Source: Nocardioides mangrovicus
Lineage (GTDB): Bacteria > Actinomycetota > Actinomycetes > Propionibacteriales > Nocardioidaceae
DNA length: 64,000 nt
Assembly (NCBI RefSeq): GCF_003674065.1
Contig: NZ_RDBE01000008.1
Coordinates: 113,577-177,576 of the forward strand
Direction of reading: 5' to 3'
Below are positions 21,818 through 30,529 of the stretch, in pieces (position 1 is the stretch's first letter; each line of letters opens with the position of its first letter). The position numbers were made by a program, and so were the translations under genes. The notes below the pieces were generated by a model. The model was not told where the DNA came from, did no database searches, and saw only the letters and a list, made by a program, of their open reading frames with translations.

Positions 21818-21904
21818 GGGGTTTTGCCGGGTGCCCGGCAAAACCCCGGGAAATCGGCCTCAGATTCAGTCGATCCGAAGAGTTTCAGTCAGACGCCGCC
21901 CGAG
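21818..21904 (-). repeat. REP-like palindromic element, copy A
   Basis: A 30-nt palindrome (21818-21847; GGGGTTTTGCCGGG arms with TG centre) is followed by 57 nt that align without gaps, at about 63 percent identity, with the inverted copies at 57.0-57.3 kb. It lies between the convergent corA and uppP genes. It may act as a terminator hairpin or be a mobile REP-type unit. Confidence 0.7.
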
Positions 21905-21956
21905 ATGCGACGGTTGTGCAGCGGGGATCCCAGACGTCACACCAGGCTCAAGATTC

Positions 21957-21978
21957 ACCGGGCACCCGGCAAAACCCC
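21957..21978. repeat. REP-like half-site
   Basis: ACCGGGCACCCGGCAAAACC and the next two bases repeat the right half of the palindrome in copies A, B and C; the left arm is degenerate. It sits 6 nt beyond the uppP stop and could mark the far end of copy A. Confidence 0.55.
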
Positions 21979-21983
21979 GGCCG

Positions 21984-22811
21984 CTACGTCGCGCTCATGA
22001 CCCCCGAGGCCAACAGCCCGAGCAGCACGACGCCCAGCACGATCCGGTACGGCACGAACGCCCCGATGCTGTGGTGGGCGACGAAGCGCAGCAGCCAGGC
22101 GATCGCGGCGTAGGCGACCACGAAGCTCACGATCGTGCCGACGACGGTCTGGCCGACGCCGATGCTGCCGCCGAGGGCGTCCTTGAGCTCGAAGAGGCCG
22201 GCCGCCACCAGGGCGGGGATGGAGAGGAAGAAGCTCAGCCGCGTGGCCGCGACCCGGTCGAGGCCGCGCAGCAGGCCGGTCGAGATGGTCGCGCCGGAGC
22301 GCGAGACGCCCGGCACCAGCGCGACGCATTGCACCAGGCCGACCACGAGCGCGTCGCGCATCGTCAGCTGCTGCTCGTGGCGCTCCTGGGTGCCGCGGCG
22401 CTCGGCGTAGAGCATCACGGCGCTCCAGACGATGAGCGCACCGGCCACCACCCACAGCGAGCGCAGCGGACCGGTGACGAGGCCTTTGGCGGCGAGGCCG
22501 ACGATGCCGATCGGGATGCTGCCGACGATGACGTACCAGCCCATGCGGTGGTCGAAGGAGCCGCGGTACTCGGGCTTGAACAGCCCGGTCACCCACCCGC
22601 GGACGATCGCCCAGATGTCCTTGGCGAAGTACAAGATGACCGCCACGATCGCGCCCATCTGGATCACCGCGGTGAAGCCGGTGACGTCGGAGGAGGCGAC
22701 GTCCAGGCCCAGCCACTTCTCCACGATCGTGAGGTGACCGGTGCTCGAGACGGGCAGGAACTCGGTCAGGCCCTCGACGATGCCGAGGATCACGGCGTCC
22801 AGGTAGTTCAC
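21984..22811 (-). CDS. uppP: Undecaprenyl-diphosphatase UppP (BacA)
   Basis: An integral membrane phosphatase that recycles undecaprenyl diphosphate for peptidoglycan and other wall polymers; overproduction gives bacitracin resistance in known homologues. The 275-residue protein has the two signature blocks GIVEGLTEFLPVSSTGH (Glu13, Glu17, His26) and PGVSRSGATIS, plus about eight membrane helices. GTG 22811 lies 7 nt from TAGCGT (22819-22824) and gives the normal family length. A REP-like half-site adjoins the stop. Confidence 0.96.
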   Translation of the reverse strand: MNYLDAVILGIVEGLTEFLPVSSTGHLTIVEKWLGLDVASSDVTGFTAVIQMGAIVAVILYFAKDIWAIVRGWVTGLFKPEYRGSFDHRMGWYVIVGSIPIGIVGLAAKGLVTGPLRSLWVVAGALIVWSAVMLYAERRGTQERHEQQLTMRDALVVGLVQCVALVPGVSRSGATISTGLLRGLDRVAATRLSFFLSIPALVAAGLFELKDALGGSIGVGQTVVGTIVSFVVAYAAIAWLLRFVAHHSIGAFVPYRIVLGVVLLGLLASGVMSAT

Positions 22812-22875
22812 GGCGAGGACGCTATCCGGCGTGCCTGTTGGGCCGCTGAACGGCCCGCCGGATAGGTTTTTCCGC

Positions 22876-23835
22876 ATGCAGCAGCGGCTACTGGGGGGCA
22901 CCGGGCTCGCGGTCTCCCGGTTGGGGCTGGGCACGATGGGGTGGGGGCGCAGCACCGACGAGCACGAGGCCCGCGACCAGCTCACCGCGTTCTGCGACGC
23001 CGGCGGGTCCCTGGTCGACACCGCCTTCACCTACTCCGACGGCGCCAGCGAGGAGATCCTCGGCTCGCTGCTGGGTTCGGCGGTCGCGCGCGACGAGGTC
23101 GTCTTGGCCACCAAGGCCGGCGTCGGCGTCCGTCGCGGGCAGCGCTACTTCGAGACCTCGCGCCGCACCCTGCTCTCCTGCCTCGACACCTCGCTCCAGC
23201 GGCTCGGCGTCGACCACGTGGACCTGTTCCAGGCCCACGTGTGGTCCGACGCCGTCCCGCTGGAGGAGACGCTGGCGGCACTGGACCAGGCGGTCACCTC
23301 GGGCCGCGCCCTCTACGTCGGCATCAGCAACTACACCGGCTGGCAGACCGCGCAGGCCGCCACCTGGCAGCGAGCGGTGCCCGGCCGGGCACCACTGGCC
23401 TCCACCCAGGTCGAGTACTCCCTCATCGAGCGCCGCGTCGAGCGCGAGGTGCTGCCCGCCGCCGCGGCGCTCGGGCTGGGCGTCCTGGCCTGGTCGCCGC
23501 TGGGTCGGGGAATTTTGACCGGCAAGTACCGCTCCGGGACCCCCTCGGACTCCCGCGGCGCCGATGCCGCGATGTCGGGCTTCGTCGACCCGCTGCTGAC
23601 CGAGCGCAACCGCACCGTCGTCGAGGCCGTCGCCCGCGCTGCGGACGGGTTGGGCTGGTCGCCGCTGCAGGTGGCGCTGGCCTGGGTGCGCGACCGGCCC
23701 GGGGTCAGCTCGGCGATCGTCGGCGCCCGCACCACCACCCAGCTGGCAACGTCGCTGGCGACCGACGAGCTGGAGCTGCCGCCCGAGCTGGCCGCGGCGC
23801 TGGACGACGTCTCGTCGGAAGAACAGAGGCCCTGA
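22876..23835 (+). CDS. Aldo/keto reductase
   Basis: A 319-residue NADPH-dependent oxidoreductase with the (beta/alpha)8 AKR fold. The catalytic residues are visible as D-T-A-FTYSDG (Asp and Tyr), LATKAG (Lys) and LFQAHVW (His). The C-terminal cofactor block AIVGARTTTQLATSL is present. The substrate is unknown. ATG 22876 is preferred because it lies 7 nt after TAGGTT (22863-22868) and starts the homologous region; an upstream in-frame ATG at 22831 precedes this element. A DUF5703 gene follows by 18 nt. Confidence 0.93.
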   Translation: MQQRLLGGTGLAVSRLGLGTMGWGRSTDEHEARDQLTAFCDAGGSLVDTAFTYSDGASEEILGSLLGSAVARDEVVLATKAGVGVRRGQRYFETSRRTLLSCLDTSLQRLGVDHVDLFQAHVWSDAVPLEETLAALDQAVTSGRALYVGISNYTGWQTAQAATWQRAVPGRAPLASTQVEYSLIERRVEREVLPAAAALGLGVLAWSPLGRGILTGKYRSGTPSDSRGADAAMSGFVDPLLTERNRTVVEAVARAADGLGWSPLQVALAWVRDRPGVSSAIVGARTTTQLATSLATDELELPPELAAALDDVSSEEQRP

Positions 23836-23853
23836 CCGGCGTTGGAGGTCGGT

Positions 23854-24075
23854 ATGAGCAAGCCGCACGCACCCCGGCCCGGGGTGGAGTATGAGTTCGA
23901 CAAGCTGCTGATCAGCCGAGACGAGTCGCGCTCGTTCGTGACCCGGCTGCTCGTGCAGCGTGCGGAGCAGGGCGGCTGGGAGCTGGCCCGGCTGCGGATC
24001 GCCCACGACGGCACCCGCCGCGTCGTGCTGCGGCGCAAGATCATCCGGCAGCGGCAGACGATGCTCTTCGTCTAG
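23854..24075 (+). CDS. DUF5703 family small protein
   Basis: A 73-residue basic protein with the actinobacterial DUF5703 pattern (VEYEFDKLLISRDESR, then a basic RRVVLRRKII tail). The function is unknown. The ATG at 23854 follows a GGAGG ribosome site with a 5-nt spacer, whereas the in-frame TTG at 23842 has none. It is probably cotranscribed with the aldo/keto reductase. Confidence 0.8.
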   Translation: MSKPHAPRPGVEYEFDKLLISRDESRSFVTRLLVQRAEQGGWELARLRIAHDGTRRVVLRRKIIRQRQTMLFV

Positions 24076-24100
24076 CGCCCCCGGTTCGAGTCCTGGTCGG

Positions 24101-25441
24101 CTAGACGGCGTCGAGGAACCGGTCGAAGACCCGGGCCCCGAACTCCAGCGCGTCGACCGGCACCCGCTCGTCGACGCCGTGGAAGAGCCCGGTGAAGTCC
24201 AGGTCGGCCGGCAGCCGTAGGGGCGCGAACCCGAACCCGCGGATGCCGAGCTTCTCCCAGTGCTTGGCGTCGGTGCCGCCGCTCATCAGGTAGGGCGCGA
24301 CGACGGCCTCGGGGTCCTCGGCCAGGATCGAGGCGGTCATGGCCTCGGCCAGGTCGCCCTCGTAGGGCGTCTCCAGGCCGCCCATCTTGGTCAGGTGCTC
24401 GATGCTGACGTGCGGACCGGCCAGCTCGGCGAGGGTGTCGAGGAACTCGTCCTCGTAGCCGGGCAGGAACCGACCGTCGAGGTGGGCGGTCGCGGTGCCG
24501 GGCACGACGTTCACCTTGTACCCGGCCTCGAGCATCGTCGGGTTGACGGTGTTCTTGATGACGGCGCCCAGCATCCGGCTGGCCGGGCCGAACTCCTCGA
24601 TCAGCGACTCGGCGTTCTCCGGCGTCGCCTCCGTGCCCGACAGCTCGGCCACCGCCGCGAGGAGCACCTGCATCGTCGGCGTGAGCCGCACCGGCCACTC
24701 GTGCTGGCCGATGCGGGCCACGGCCGCGGACAGCCGGGTGACCGCGTTGTCGGGATGGACCATCGAGCCGTGGCCGGCGTTGCCGGTGGCGGTCATCCGC
24801 ATCCAGGCCATCCCCTTCTCCGCGGCCTCGATCAGGTACAGCCGGCGGCCCCGGACGGTAGTGCTGAAACCACCCACCTCGCCGACAGCGTCGCGGACCC
24901 CCTCGAAGACCTCCCGCCGCTGCTCCACCAACGGACCGGCGCCGCGGTTCCCACCGGCCTCCTCGTCGGCGGTGAACACCAGCTGGAGCGCACGGTCCGG
25001 CACGACGCCGGCGCGGGCCCGCGCCCGGACCACCGAGAGCAGCATCGCGTCGAAGTCCTTCATGTCGACCGCGCCGCGACCCCAGACCATGCCGTCCTGG
25101 ATCTCGCCGGAGAACGGGTGAACCCGCCAGTCGTCGGCGTCGGCCGGCACCACGTCGAGGTGCCCGTGGATCAGCAGCGGGTCGCCCGAGGAGCCTCCCC
25201 ACCGGGCGATGACGTTCGCGCGGCCCGGCTCGCCCTCCCAGATCTCGGCCTCGATGCCGACCTCGTCGAGGAGCGTGGCCACGTGCTCAGCCGCCTTGCG
25301 CTCGCCGGGACCGGGCTGGTCGCCGTAGTTGGTGGTGTCGATGCGGATCAGGTCGCGGCAGATCTCGACCACCTCGGCGGCCGGGTCGTAGGCCTCGCGG
25401 GACTCGCTGGAGTTCGACGGCTGCGCATCCATGCTCCCCAT
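24101..25441 (-). CDS. M20-family metallopeptidase
   Basis: A 446-residue cytoplasmic dizinc hydrolase of the M20/ArgE/DapE class; it probably cleaves an N-acyl amino acid or dipeptide. Metal ligands are visible in LLIHGHLDVVPA, GRGAVDMKD and FTADEEAGG (catalytic Glu), with the dimerisation domain from about residue 200 and a C-terminal His in GLFHGVDERVP. The start may be ATG 25441 or ATG 25432; the first directly adjoins the CATTGTGCAGG box shared with the GDPD promoter region. It is divergent from gdpd1. Confidence 0.9.
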   Translation of the reverse strand: MGSMDAQPSNSSESREAYDPAAEVVEICRDLIRIDTTNYGDQPGPGERKAAEHVATLLDEVGIEAEIWEGEPGRANVIARWGGSSGDPLLIHGHLDVVPADADDWRVHPFSGEIQDGMVWGRGAVDMKDFDAMLLSVVRARARAGVVPDRALQLVFTADEEAGGNRGAGPLVEQRREVFEGVRDAVGEVGGFSTTVRGRRLYLIEAAEKGMAWMRMTATGNAGHGSMVHPDNAVTRLSAAVARIGQHEWPVRLTPTMQVLLAAVAELSGTEATPENAESLIEEFGPASRMLGAVIKNTVNPTMLEAGYKVNVVPGTATAHLDGRFLPGYEDEFLDTLAELAGPHVSIEHLTKMGGLETPYEGDLAEAMTASILAEDPEAVVAPYLMSGGTDAKHWEKLGIRGFGFAPLRLPADLDFTGLFHGVDERVPVDALEFGARVFDRFLDAV

Positions 25442-25452
25442 CCTGCACAATG
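25442..25452. promoter_or_regulatory. CCTGCACAATG box (copy 1)
   Basis: The 11-mer CCTGCACAATG between the M20 gene and the first glycerophosphodiesterase recurs exactly before the second paralogue (26714-26724). It may be a promoter or operator element, or a relic of the tandem duplication. Confidence 0.4.
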
Positions 25453-25497
25453 TCGCCGCGACGTCATCAGGGCGTCTCGACACGGCTGGGGGCCAGG

Positions 25498-26640
25498 GTG
25501 CGGCTACGACTGCTGCTCGCCGTCGCGGTGGGCCTGCTGCCGGCGCTCGGAGCCGTCGCCCCCGCCCAGGCAGCCGACTCCGCCCAGGCCCACCGCCCAC
25601 GCCTCGCGGTGGCCTTCCCGCACACGATGGTGCGAGGGAAGTCGGCTGCCGTGCGCGTGCGGGAGAGTACGGCCCGACGTCACCGGCTGCTCCGGGTGTC
25701 CTACCGGCCGAGCGGCGGAGGCACCTGGCGACTGGCGGCCACGGCGCGTGAGACCAAGCGTGGCAAGGCCCGCATCCGGTTCGCGCTCCCCGCCACCGGC
25801 AGCTACCTCGTCCGGGTCGACCTGGCCCGCTACCGCCAGGGCCAGCGCACCGTCAGGGCACGCAAGGTCTACGACACCGTGAAGGCCGTGCCGGTCGTCG
25901 CCCCGGCTGTCATCGCGCACCGCGGCGGGGCGTTCGAGGCGCCGGAGAACACCATGGCCGCCTTCAGCCGCGCCATCGCCGACGGTGCCCAGGTGCTCGA
26001 GACCGACATCCACCAGACCAGCGACGGCACCCTCGTCGTCATGCACGACCCCACGCTGCGCCGCGCGACCGACGCCGAGCAGGTCCTGGCCCCCGGCGAG
26101 GCCGACAAGCCGATCTGGCAGGTGCCGTACTCGGAGGTCGCCCAGGTGAGCGTCGACGTCGGGCCCGGACCGGCGCAGCCGGTTCCTCGGCTCTCCGACC
26201 TGCTCACCCTGCTGCAGCAGCACCCGGCCACCCGGCTGCTGATCGAGGCGAAGGACACGACCCAGCAGCCGAACCTGATGGAGACGATGCTGGCGCAGCT
26301 GACGGCTGCGGGGATCGACACCTCGCGCAGCGGTCGTGCGGTGATCCAGAGCTTCGACGTCAACCACCTGCAGACCTTCGCGGCGGCTCATCCCGCGGTG
26401 GCGGTGAGCCCGATCCTGCAGCAGGACGTGACCGACCCGCGCACCTACTCCTGGGCCGTGTCGATCACGCTGCAGACGCCGTGGGCCAGCGCTGCGCAGA
26501 TCGCGGCGATCCACGCCGCCGGGCTGCGGGTCGAGGTGTGGCTGGTGGAGACCCTGCCGGGGCTGGCCGCGTACGCCGATGCCGGCGCCGACGGCATCAT
26601 CACCGACGCTCCCGCGGCCGCGCTGGCGATGTATCGCTGA
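25498..26640 (+). CDS. Secreted glycerophosphodiester phosphodiesterase (paralogue 1)
   Basis: A 380-residue exported GDPD enzyme that should hydrolyse glycerophosphodiesters, or teichoic acids, outside the membrane. A signal peptide ends in PAQAADS; a beta-rich domain of about 100 residues (from FPHTMVRG to VYDTVKAVP) precedes the TIM barrel. The GDPD signature is AHRGGAFEAPENTMAAF, then LETDIHQTSDG and VMHDPTL. GTG 25498 gives exactly the length of paralogue 2; an in-frame ATG at 25450 would add 16 basic residues and cannot be excluded. Paralogue 2 follows after 161 nt. Confidence 0.9.
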   Translation: MRLRLLLAVAVGLLPALGAVAPAQAADSAQAHRPRLAVAFPHTMVRGKSAAVRVRESTARRHRLLRVSYRPSGGGTWRLAATARETKRGKARIRFALPATGSYLVRVDLARYRQGQRTVRARKVYDTVKAVPVVAPAVIAHRGGAFEAPENTMAAFSRAIADGAQVLETDIHQTSDGTLVVMHDPTLRRATDAEQVLAPGEADKPIWQVPYSEVAQVSVDVGPGPAQPVPRLSDLLTLLQQHPATRLLIEAKDTTQQPNLMETMLAQLTAAGIDTSRSGRAVIQSFDVNHLQTFAAAHPAVAVSPILQQDVTDPRTYSWAVSITLQTPWASAAQIAAIHAAGLRVEVWLVETLPGLAAYADAGADGIITDAPAAALAMYR

Positions 26641-26713
26641 GACCAATGAGGACCGCTGAGCACCACCGGCCGACGCCGAGGCTGGGGTGGGGCGGTCGTC
26701 TCGCTGGCCCCGT

Positions 26714-26724
26714 CCTGCACAATG
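26714..26724. promoter_or_regulatory. CCTGCACAATG box (copy 2)
   Basis: An exact second copy of the 11-mer near the first GDPD gene, 77 nt before the GDPD2 start. The rest of the 161-nt spacer is not obviously similar between paralogues, so selection on the box is possible. Confidence 0.4.
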
Positions 26725-26801
26725 GTCACCTCACGCCTGACACGTCACACCGGTAGGCGGCGTCGCCGCCGGTACGCGTCCACACTCTCGGGGGTCCTGC
26801 T

Positions 26802-27944
26802 GTGTCGTTGCGTCCGTTGCTGGCCGGGTTCGTCGGCGCGCTGCTGCTCGCCGGCCTCGCCACGGTGCCGGCACAGGCCGACAGCGGTGCGTCGGAGCGC
26901 AAGCACAAGCTCTCGGTGACCTTCCCGCACACGATGGTGCGCGGGCAGGCGGCGGGTCTGCGGGTGGTCGAGCGGCCGATCCGCCGGCACCGGCTGCTCA
27001 AGGTCTACTACCGGCCGAGCACGGGCGGCGCGTGGCACCTGGCCGCCAAGGAGCGGGAGACCAAGCGCGGGAAGGCCCGGATCCGCTTCGCGCTGCCGGC
27101 CACCGGCAGCTACACGGTCCGGCTCGCGATGGCGCGCTACCGGATCAGCAAGCACCGGCACGTGAAGCTGCGCCAGGTCTACGGCAGCGTCAAGGTGGTA
27201 CCGACACGGGTGCCGGTGGTGATGGCCCACCGCGGCGGCGGGGCGGAGGCGCCGGAGAACACCATGGCCGCCTTCACGCACGCGATCGCGGTCGGGGCCC
27301 CCACCGTCGAGACGGACGTCCACGAGACCAGCGACGGTCACCTGATCCTCATGCACGACTCGACCCTGGCGCGTACCACGAACGCCGAGGCCTACGGCAT
27401 CGCCAACACCCCGGTCTGGCAGCTGCGCTGGGACCAGATCCAGCAGGTCCAGGTCGACGTCGGGCCGGGCGCGTCGCAGCCGGTTCCGCAGCTCTCCGAC
27501 CTGCTCGCGCTGCTGCAGCAGAACCCCGGCACCCGGCTGCTGGTCGAGGCCAAGGATCCGGGTTCCGGTCAACCGGACCTCTACCAGAAGATGCTCGACG
27601 CGATGAACGCTGCCGGCATCGACTCCTCGCGCTCGGGTCGCGCCGCCATCGAGAGCTTCGACGTCGACGGGCTGAAGAGCTTCGCCATCGCCCACCCGGG
27701 CCTCAACGTCAGCCCGATCATGCAAAAGCGCATGACCGCCCCCCGGTACTACACCTGGGCCGGCTCGATCACCTTGGAGAGCCGCTACGCGACGGCGTCG
27801 CAGATCGCCCTGCTGCACGCCGGCGGGCTGGCGGTGAACGTGTGGACACTGGACACCGCCGCCCAGCTCGCCGCGGCGGCCGACGCGGGCGCGGACGCCG
27901 TCATCACCGACCTGCCGTCAACGGCCCTGGCGACGTTTCGGTAA
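26802..27944 (+). CDS. Secreted glycerophosphodiester phosphodiesterase (paralogue 2)
   Basis: A 380-residue tandem paralogue with the same layout: signal peptide (ending ATVPAQADS), a beta-domain of about 100 residues containing ETKRGKARIRFALPATGSY (identical in both proteins), then a GDPD barrel. Catalytic blocks are MAHRGGGAEAPENTMAAF, VETDVHETSDG and LMHDSTL. The GTG is the only start that fits the signal peptide. The N-terminal domain is not one I recognise; it may bind the cell wall. Confidence 0.9.
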   Translation: MSLRPLLAGFVGALLLAGLATVPAQADSGASERKHKLSVTFPHTMVRGQAAGLRVVERPIRRHRLLKVYYRPSTGGAWHLAAKERETKRGKARIRFALPATGSYTVRLAMARYRISKHRHVKLRQVYGSVKVVPTRVPVVMAHRGGGAEAPENTMAAFTHAIAVGAPTVETDVHETSDGHLILMHDSTLARTTNAEAYGIANTPVWQLRWDQIQQVQVDVGPGASQPVPQLSDLLALLQQNPGTRLLVEAKDPGSGQPDLYQKMLDAMNAAGIDSSRSGRAAIESFDVDGLKSFAIAHPGLNVSPIMQKRMTAPRYYTWAGSITLESRYATASQIALLHAGGLAVNVWTLDTAAQLAAAADAGADAVITDLPSTALATFR

Positions 27945-28047
27945 CGACACCACCCGTCTTGTCCCGAGATTCACCACGCAGGAGCCTCCGGCCATCTAGG
28001 CTCTATATGCGACATAACGGGCTTAGCTGTCCATCGAGGAGGCTCGG

Positions 28048-30513
28048 GTGCCATCCGTGCGCGCGTGGGAGGTCCTGACGGACCGGACCGTGCCGACGCA
28101 TGCGCCCGTCGTCGTCTACACCGCCCAGAGCGGTCCGCACGGCGCGTGGCTCTCGGTCAGCCCCCAGGTGGAGAGCATCTTCGGCTACACCGCCGAGGAG
28201 CTGCTCCACGACCCCGACCTGTGGGCCTCGCGCCTGCACCCCGACGACCTCGAGCGGGTGCTGGCCGAGGAGGCCGAGCACACCTCGCAGCCCTACGGTC
28301 GCTTCGTCTCGGAGTACCGGCTGATGGCCAAGGACGGTCGGGTCGTCTGGGTGCTCGACGAGACCACACTGCTCGACGACCCCGAGCTGGGCCCGCTGCA
28401 ACACGGCCTGCTGTTCGACATCACCGATCGCAAGCTGGCCGAGCTGCGCATCGTCGAGCATGCCGACCTCCTCGAGCGCATCGCACGCGCCGAACCGCTG
28501 GAGGCGGTCCTGCAGGCGCTGGCCGAGGCGCTGGTACGCGTCTGCGGCGCCGACGCCGTGAGCGTCGGGCTCCACGAACCGCCCCGCACCTTCCTGGCCG
28601 GGTCGCGTCTCGCCTCGGCCGACAAGCCGCTGCACGTGCTGACCTATGGTCCCGATCCTGACCGCTACGGCGACCTGACCGTCGTCGGCCCCGCGGTCCT
28701 CTCCCCCGACACCGGGGCCTGGGCGCAGCGGCTCGCGGCGCTCGCCGTCACCCAGTCGCGCCAGGCCGCGGACCAGGCTCGGGCCTACAGCTTGCAGCTG
28801 GCCACGGTCGAGTCGACCGTCGACGGCATCTTGGTGGTCGACAACGACGGCGCGGTGGTCAGCACCAACCAGCGGTTCCGCGACCTGATCCGGGTCGGCG
28901 ACTCGACCGCCGAGACCGGCACCGCCTACGACGTGGCGATGGACGTCCTGGACCGGCTGCACGAGCCCACCGCCTTCAAGTCTCGGCTCAAGGACCTGCT
29001 CACCCACCCCGACCGTTCCAGCGTCGACGAGCTGCACTTCCACGACGGGCGCATCGTCGAGGCGTTCTCCCAGCCGCAGATGCTCGAGGGCCGGCCGGTC
29101 GGTCGGGTGTGGAGCTTCCGCGACGTCACCTCGCTGCGCCGGCTCGAGCACGACCTGCGCCACCAGGCCCACACCGACGCCTTGACCTCGCTGCCGAACC
29201 GGCACCGGTTCATGCAGCGACTGGCGGAGCTCGTCCCGGCCGACGAGGAGGCCGTGGCGCCCGGCTACGCGCTCCTACTCATCGACGTCGACGACTTCAA
29301 GACCATCAACGACGGCCTGGGCCACTTCGCCGGCGACGCCATGCTCGTGGCGGTGGCCGAGCGCGTCGCCCAGTGCCTGGAGGAGGTCGGCCGTCGCGGC
29401 GGCACCGCGGCCGACCCCGGCATGGCGGCCCGCCTGGGCGGCGACGAGTTCGCGCTGTGGCTGCCCTGCCCCGAGGGCCGCAGCGAGGCCGGCGACCTCG
29501 TCGAGGCGCTGGTCGCGACCCTCGAGCCGCCGGTCGACGCCGGCAGCCGGCAGCTGACGATCCGGGTGAGCATCGGCGTCACGCTCTCCGACGGCGTCGC
29601 CACCCCGCGCGACCTGATCCGCAACGCCGACCTGGCCATGTACACCGCGAAGCGTGCCGGCGGCGACACCACCCGCGTCTACACCCCGGACATGCACGAC
29701 GCCGCCATCGCCCGGCTCAACCTCAAGGAGGACCTGGGCCAGGCCATCGACGCCGGCGAGCTCAGCGTGGCCTACCAGCCGGTGGTCAGCCTCGAGACCG
29801 GACACATCGACGGCTTCGAGGCCCTCGCCCGCTGGGAGCACCACAACCTGGGGCCGATCTCACCGGCCGAGTTCATCCCGCTGGCCGAGGAGAGCGGCCT
29901 GATCGGCAAGCTCGGCGCCTGGGTGCTCACCCGGGTCTGCGCCGACATCGCGGCCTGGCGCGCCGAGATCGGGGCCGAGGAGGTGCCGATCGTCAGCGTG
30001 AACCTCTCACCGCGCCAGCTCGCCGAGGTCGACCTGGCCGAGCAGATCACCGCGGTGCTGGACCGCTTCGGCCTGCCGCCCCAGGCGATCTGCCTGGAGG
30101 TCACCGAGACTGCGCTGGGGCAGAGCGGCGTCGACGTCTCCGAGACGCTGCTCGACATCCACGCCCGCGGCCTGCACCTCTCCCTCGACGACTTCGGCAC
30201 GGGCCACTCCTCGCTCGCGCGGCTGGGCTCCTACCCCTTCGACGTGGTCAAGATCGACCGCAGCTTCGTCGTCCCCCTCACCGAGGACGGACGCCACCGC
30301 GCCGTCGTCCAGGCCATCTTGCAGCTCGCCGACGCCTTCGAGCTCGACGTGATCGCCGAGGGAGTCGAGACCGACGCCCAGCGCGAGGTCCTCGAGGAGC
30401 TCGGGTGCGCCCGGGTGCAGGGCTTCCTGTTCTCCCGCGCCGTGCCGGCCGAGGAGGTGCGCGACCTGCTGTCGCGCCACGCGTCCTACGGACGGTTCGC
30501 GGTCAAGGGCTGA
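28048..30513 (+). CDS. PAS-GGDEF-EAL cyclic-di-GMP enzyme
   Basis: An 821-residue cytoplasmic signalling protein. An N-terminal PAS domain (FGYTAEELLHDPDLWASRLHP), a GAF-like middle (about 140-240) and a second PAS-like segment (about 250-360) precede a GGDEF domain with intact GGDEF (464-468) and an EAL domain with intact EALAR (from Glu591), DDFGTGHSSL and EGVET. Both cyclase and phosphodiesterase sites look usable; no RxxD inhibitory site precedes GGDEF. The GTG start is set by AGGAGG at 28037-28042 with a 5-nt spacer. No membrane segment is seen. Confidence 0.94.
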   Translation: MPSVRAWEVLTDRTVPTHAPVVVYTAQSGPHGAWLSVSPQVESIFGYTAEELLHDPDLWASRLHPDDLERVLAEEAEHTSQPYGRFVSEYRLMAKDGRVVWVLDETTLLDDPELGPLQHGLLFDITDRKLAELRIVEHADLLERIARAEPLEAVLQALAEALVRVCGADAVSVGLHEPPRTFLAGSRLASADKPLHVLTYGPDPDRYGDLTVVGPAVLSPDTGAWAQRLAALAVTQSRQAADQARAYSLQLATVESTVDGILVVDNDGAVVSTNQRFRDLIRVGDSTAETGTAYDVAMDVLDRLHEPTAFKSRLKDLLTHPDRSSVDELHFHDGRIVEAFSQPQMLEGRPVGRVWSFRDVTSLRRLEHDLRHQAHTDALTSLPNRHRFMQRLAELVPADEEAVAPGYALLLIDVDDFKTINDGLGHFAGDAMLVAVAERVAQCLEEVGRRGGTAADPGMAARLGGDEFALWLPCPEGRSEAGDLVEALVATLEPPVDAGSRQLTIRVSIGVTLSDGVATPRDLIRNADLAMYTAKRAGGDTTRVYTPDMHDAAIARLNLKEDLGQAIDAGELSVAYQPVVSLETGHIDGFEALARWEHHNLGPISPAEFIPLAEESGLIGKLGAWVLTRVCADIAAWRAEIGAEEVPIVSVNLSPRQLAEVDLAEQITAVLDRFGLPPQAICLEVTETALGQSGVDVSETLLDIHARGLHLSLDDFGTGHSSLARLGSYPFDVVKIDRSFVVPLTEDGRHRAVVQAILQLADAFELDVIAEGVETDAQREVLEELGCARVQGFLFSRAVPAEEVRDLLSRHASYGRFAVKG

Positions 30514-30529
30514 GAGGCGGCGGCCACGC

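Noticed and set aside
26722..26919. Arg-rich small frame before the second GDPD gene
   Set aside because: It begins at the CCTGCACAATG box but overlaps the GDPD signal peptide out of frame and has no domain or conservation signal.
28007..28078. Short Cys-containing upstream frame overlapping the PAS-GGDEF-EAL start
   Set aside because: The nearby TAGGCT leaves only a 4-nt spacer and the main gene has its own AGGAGG, so evidence for translation is weak.
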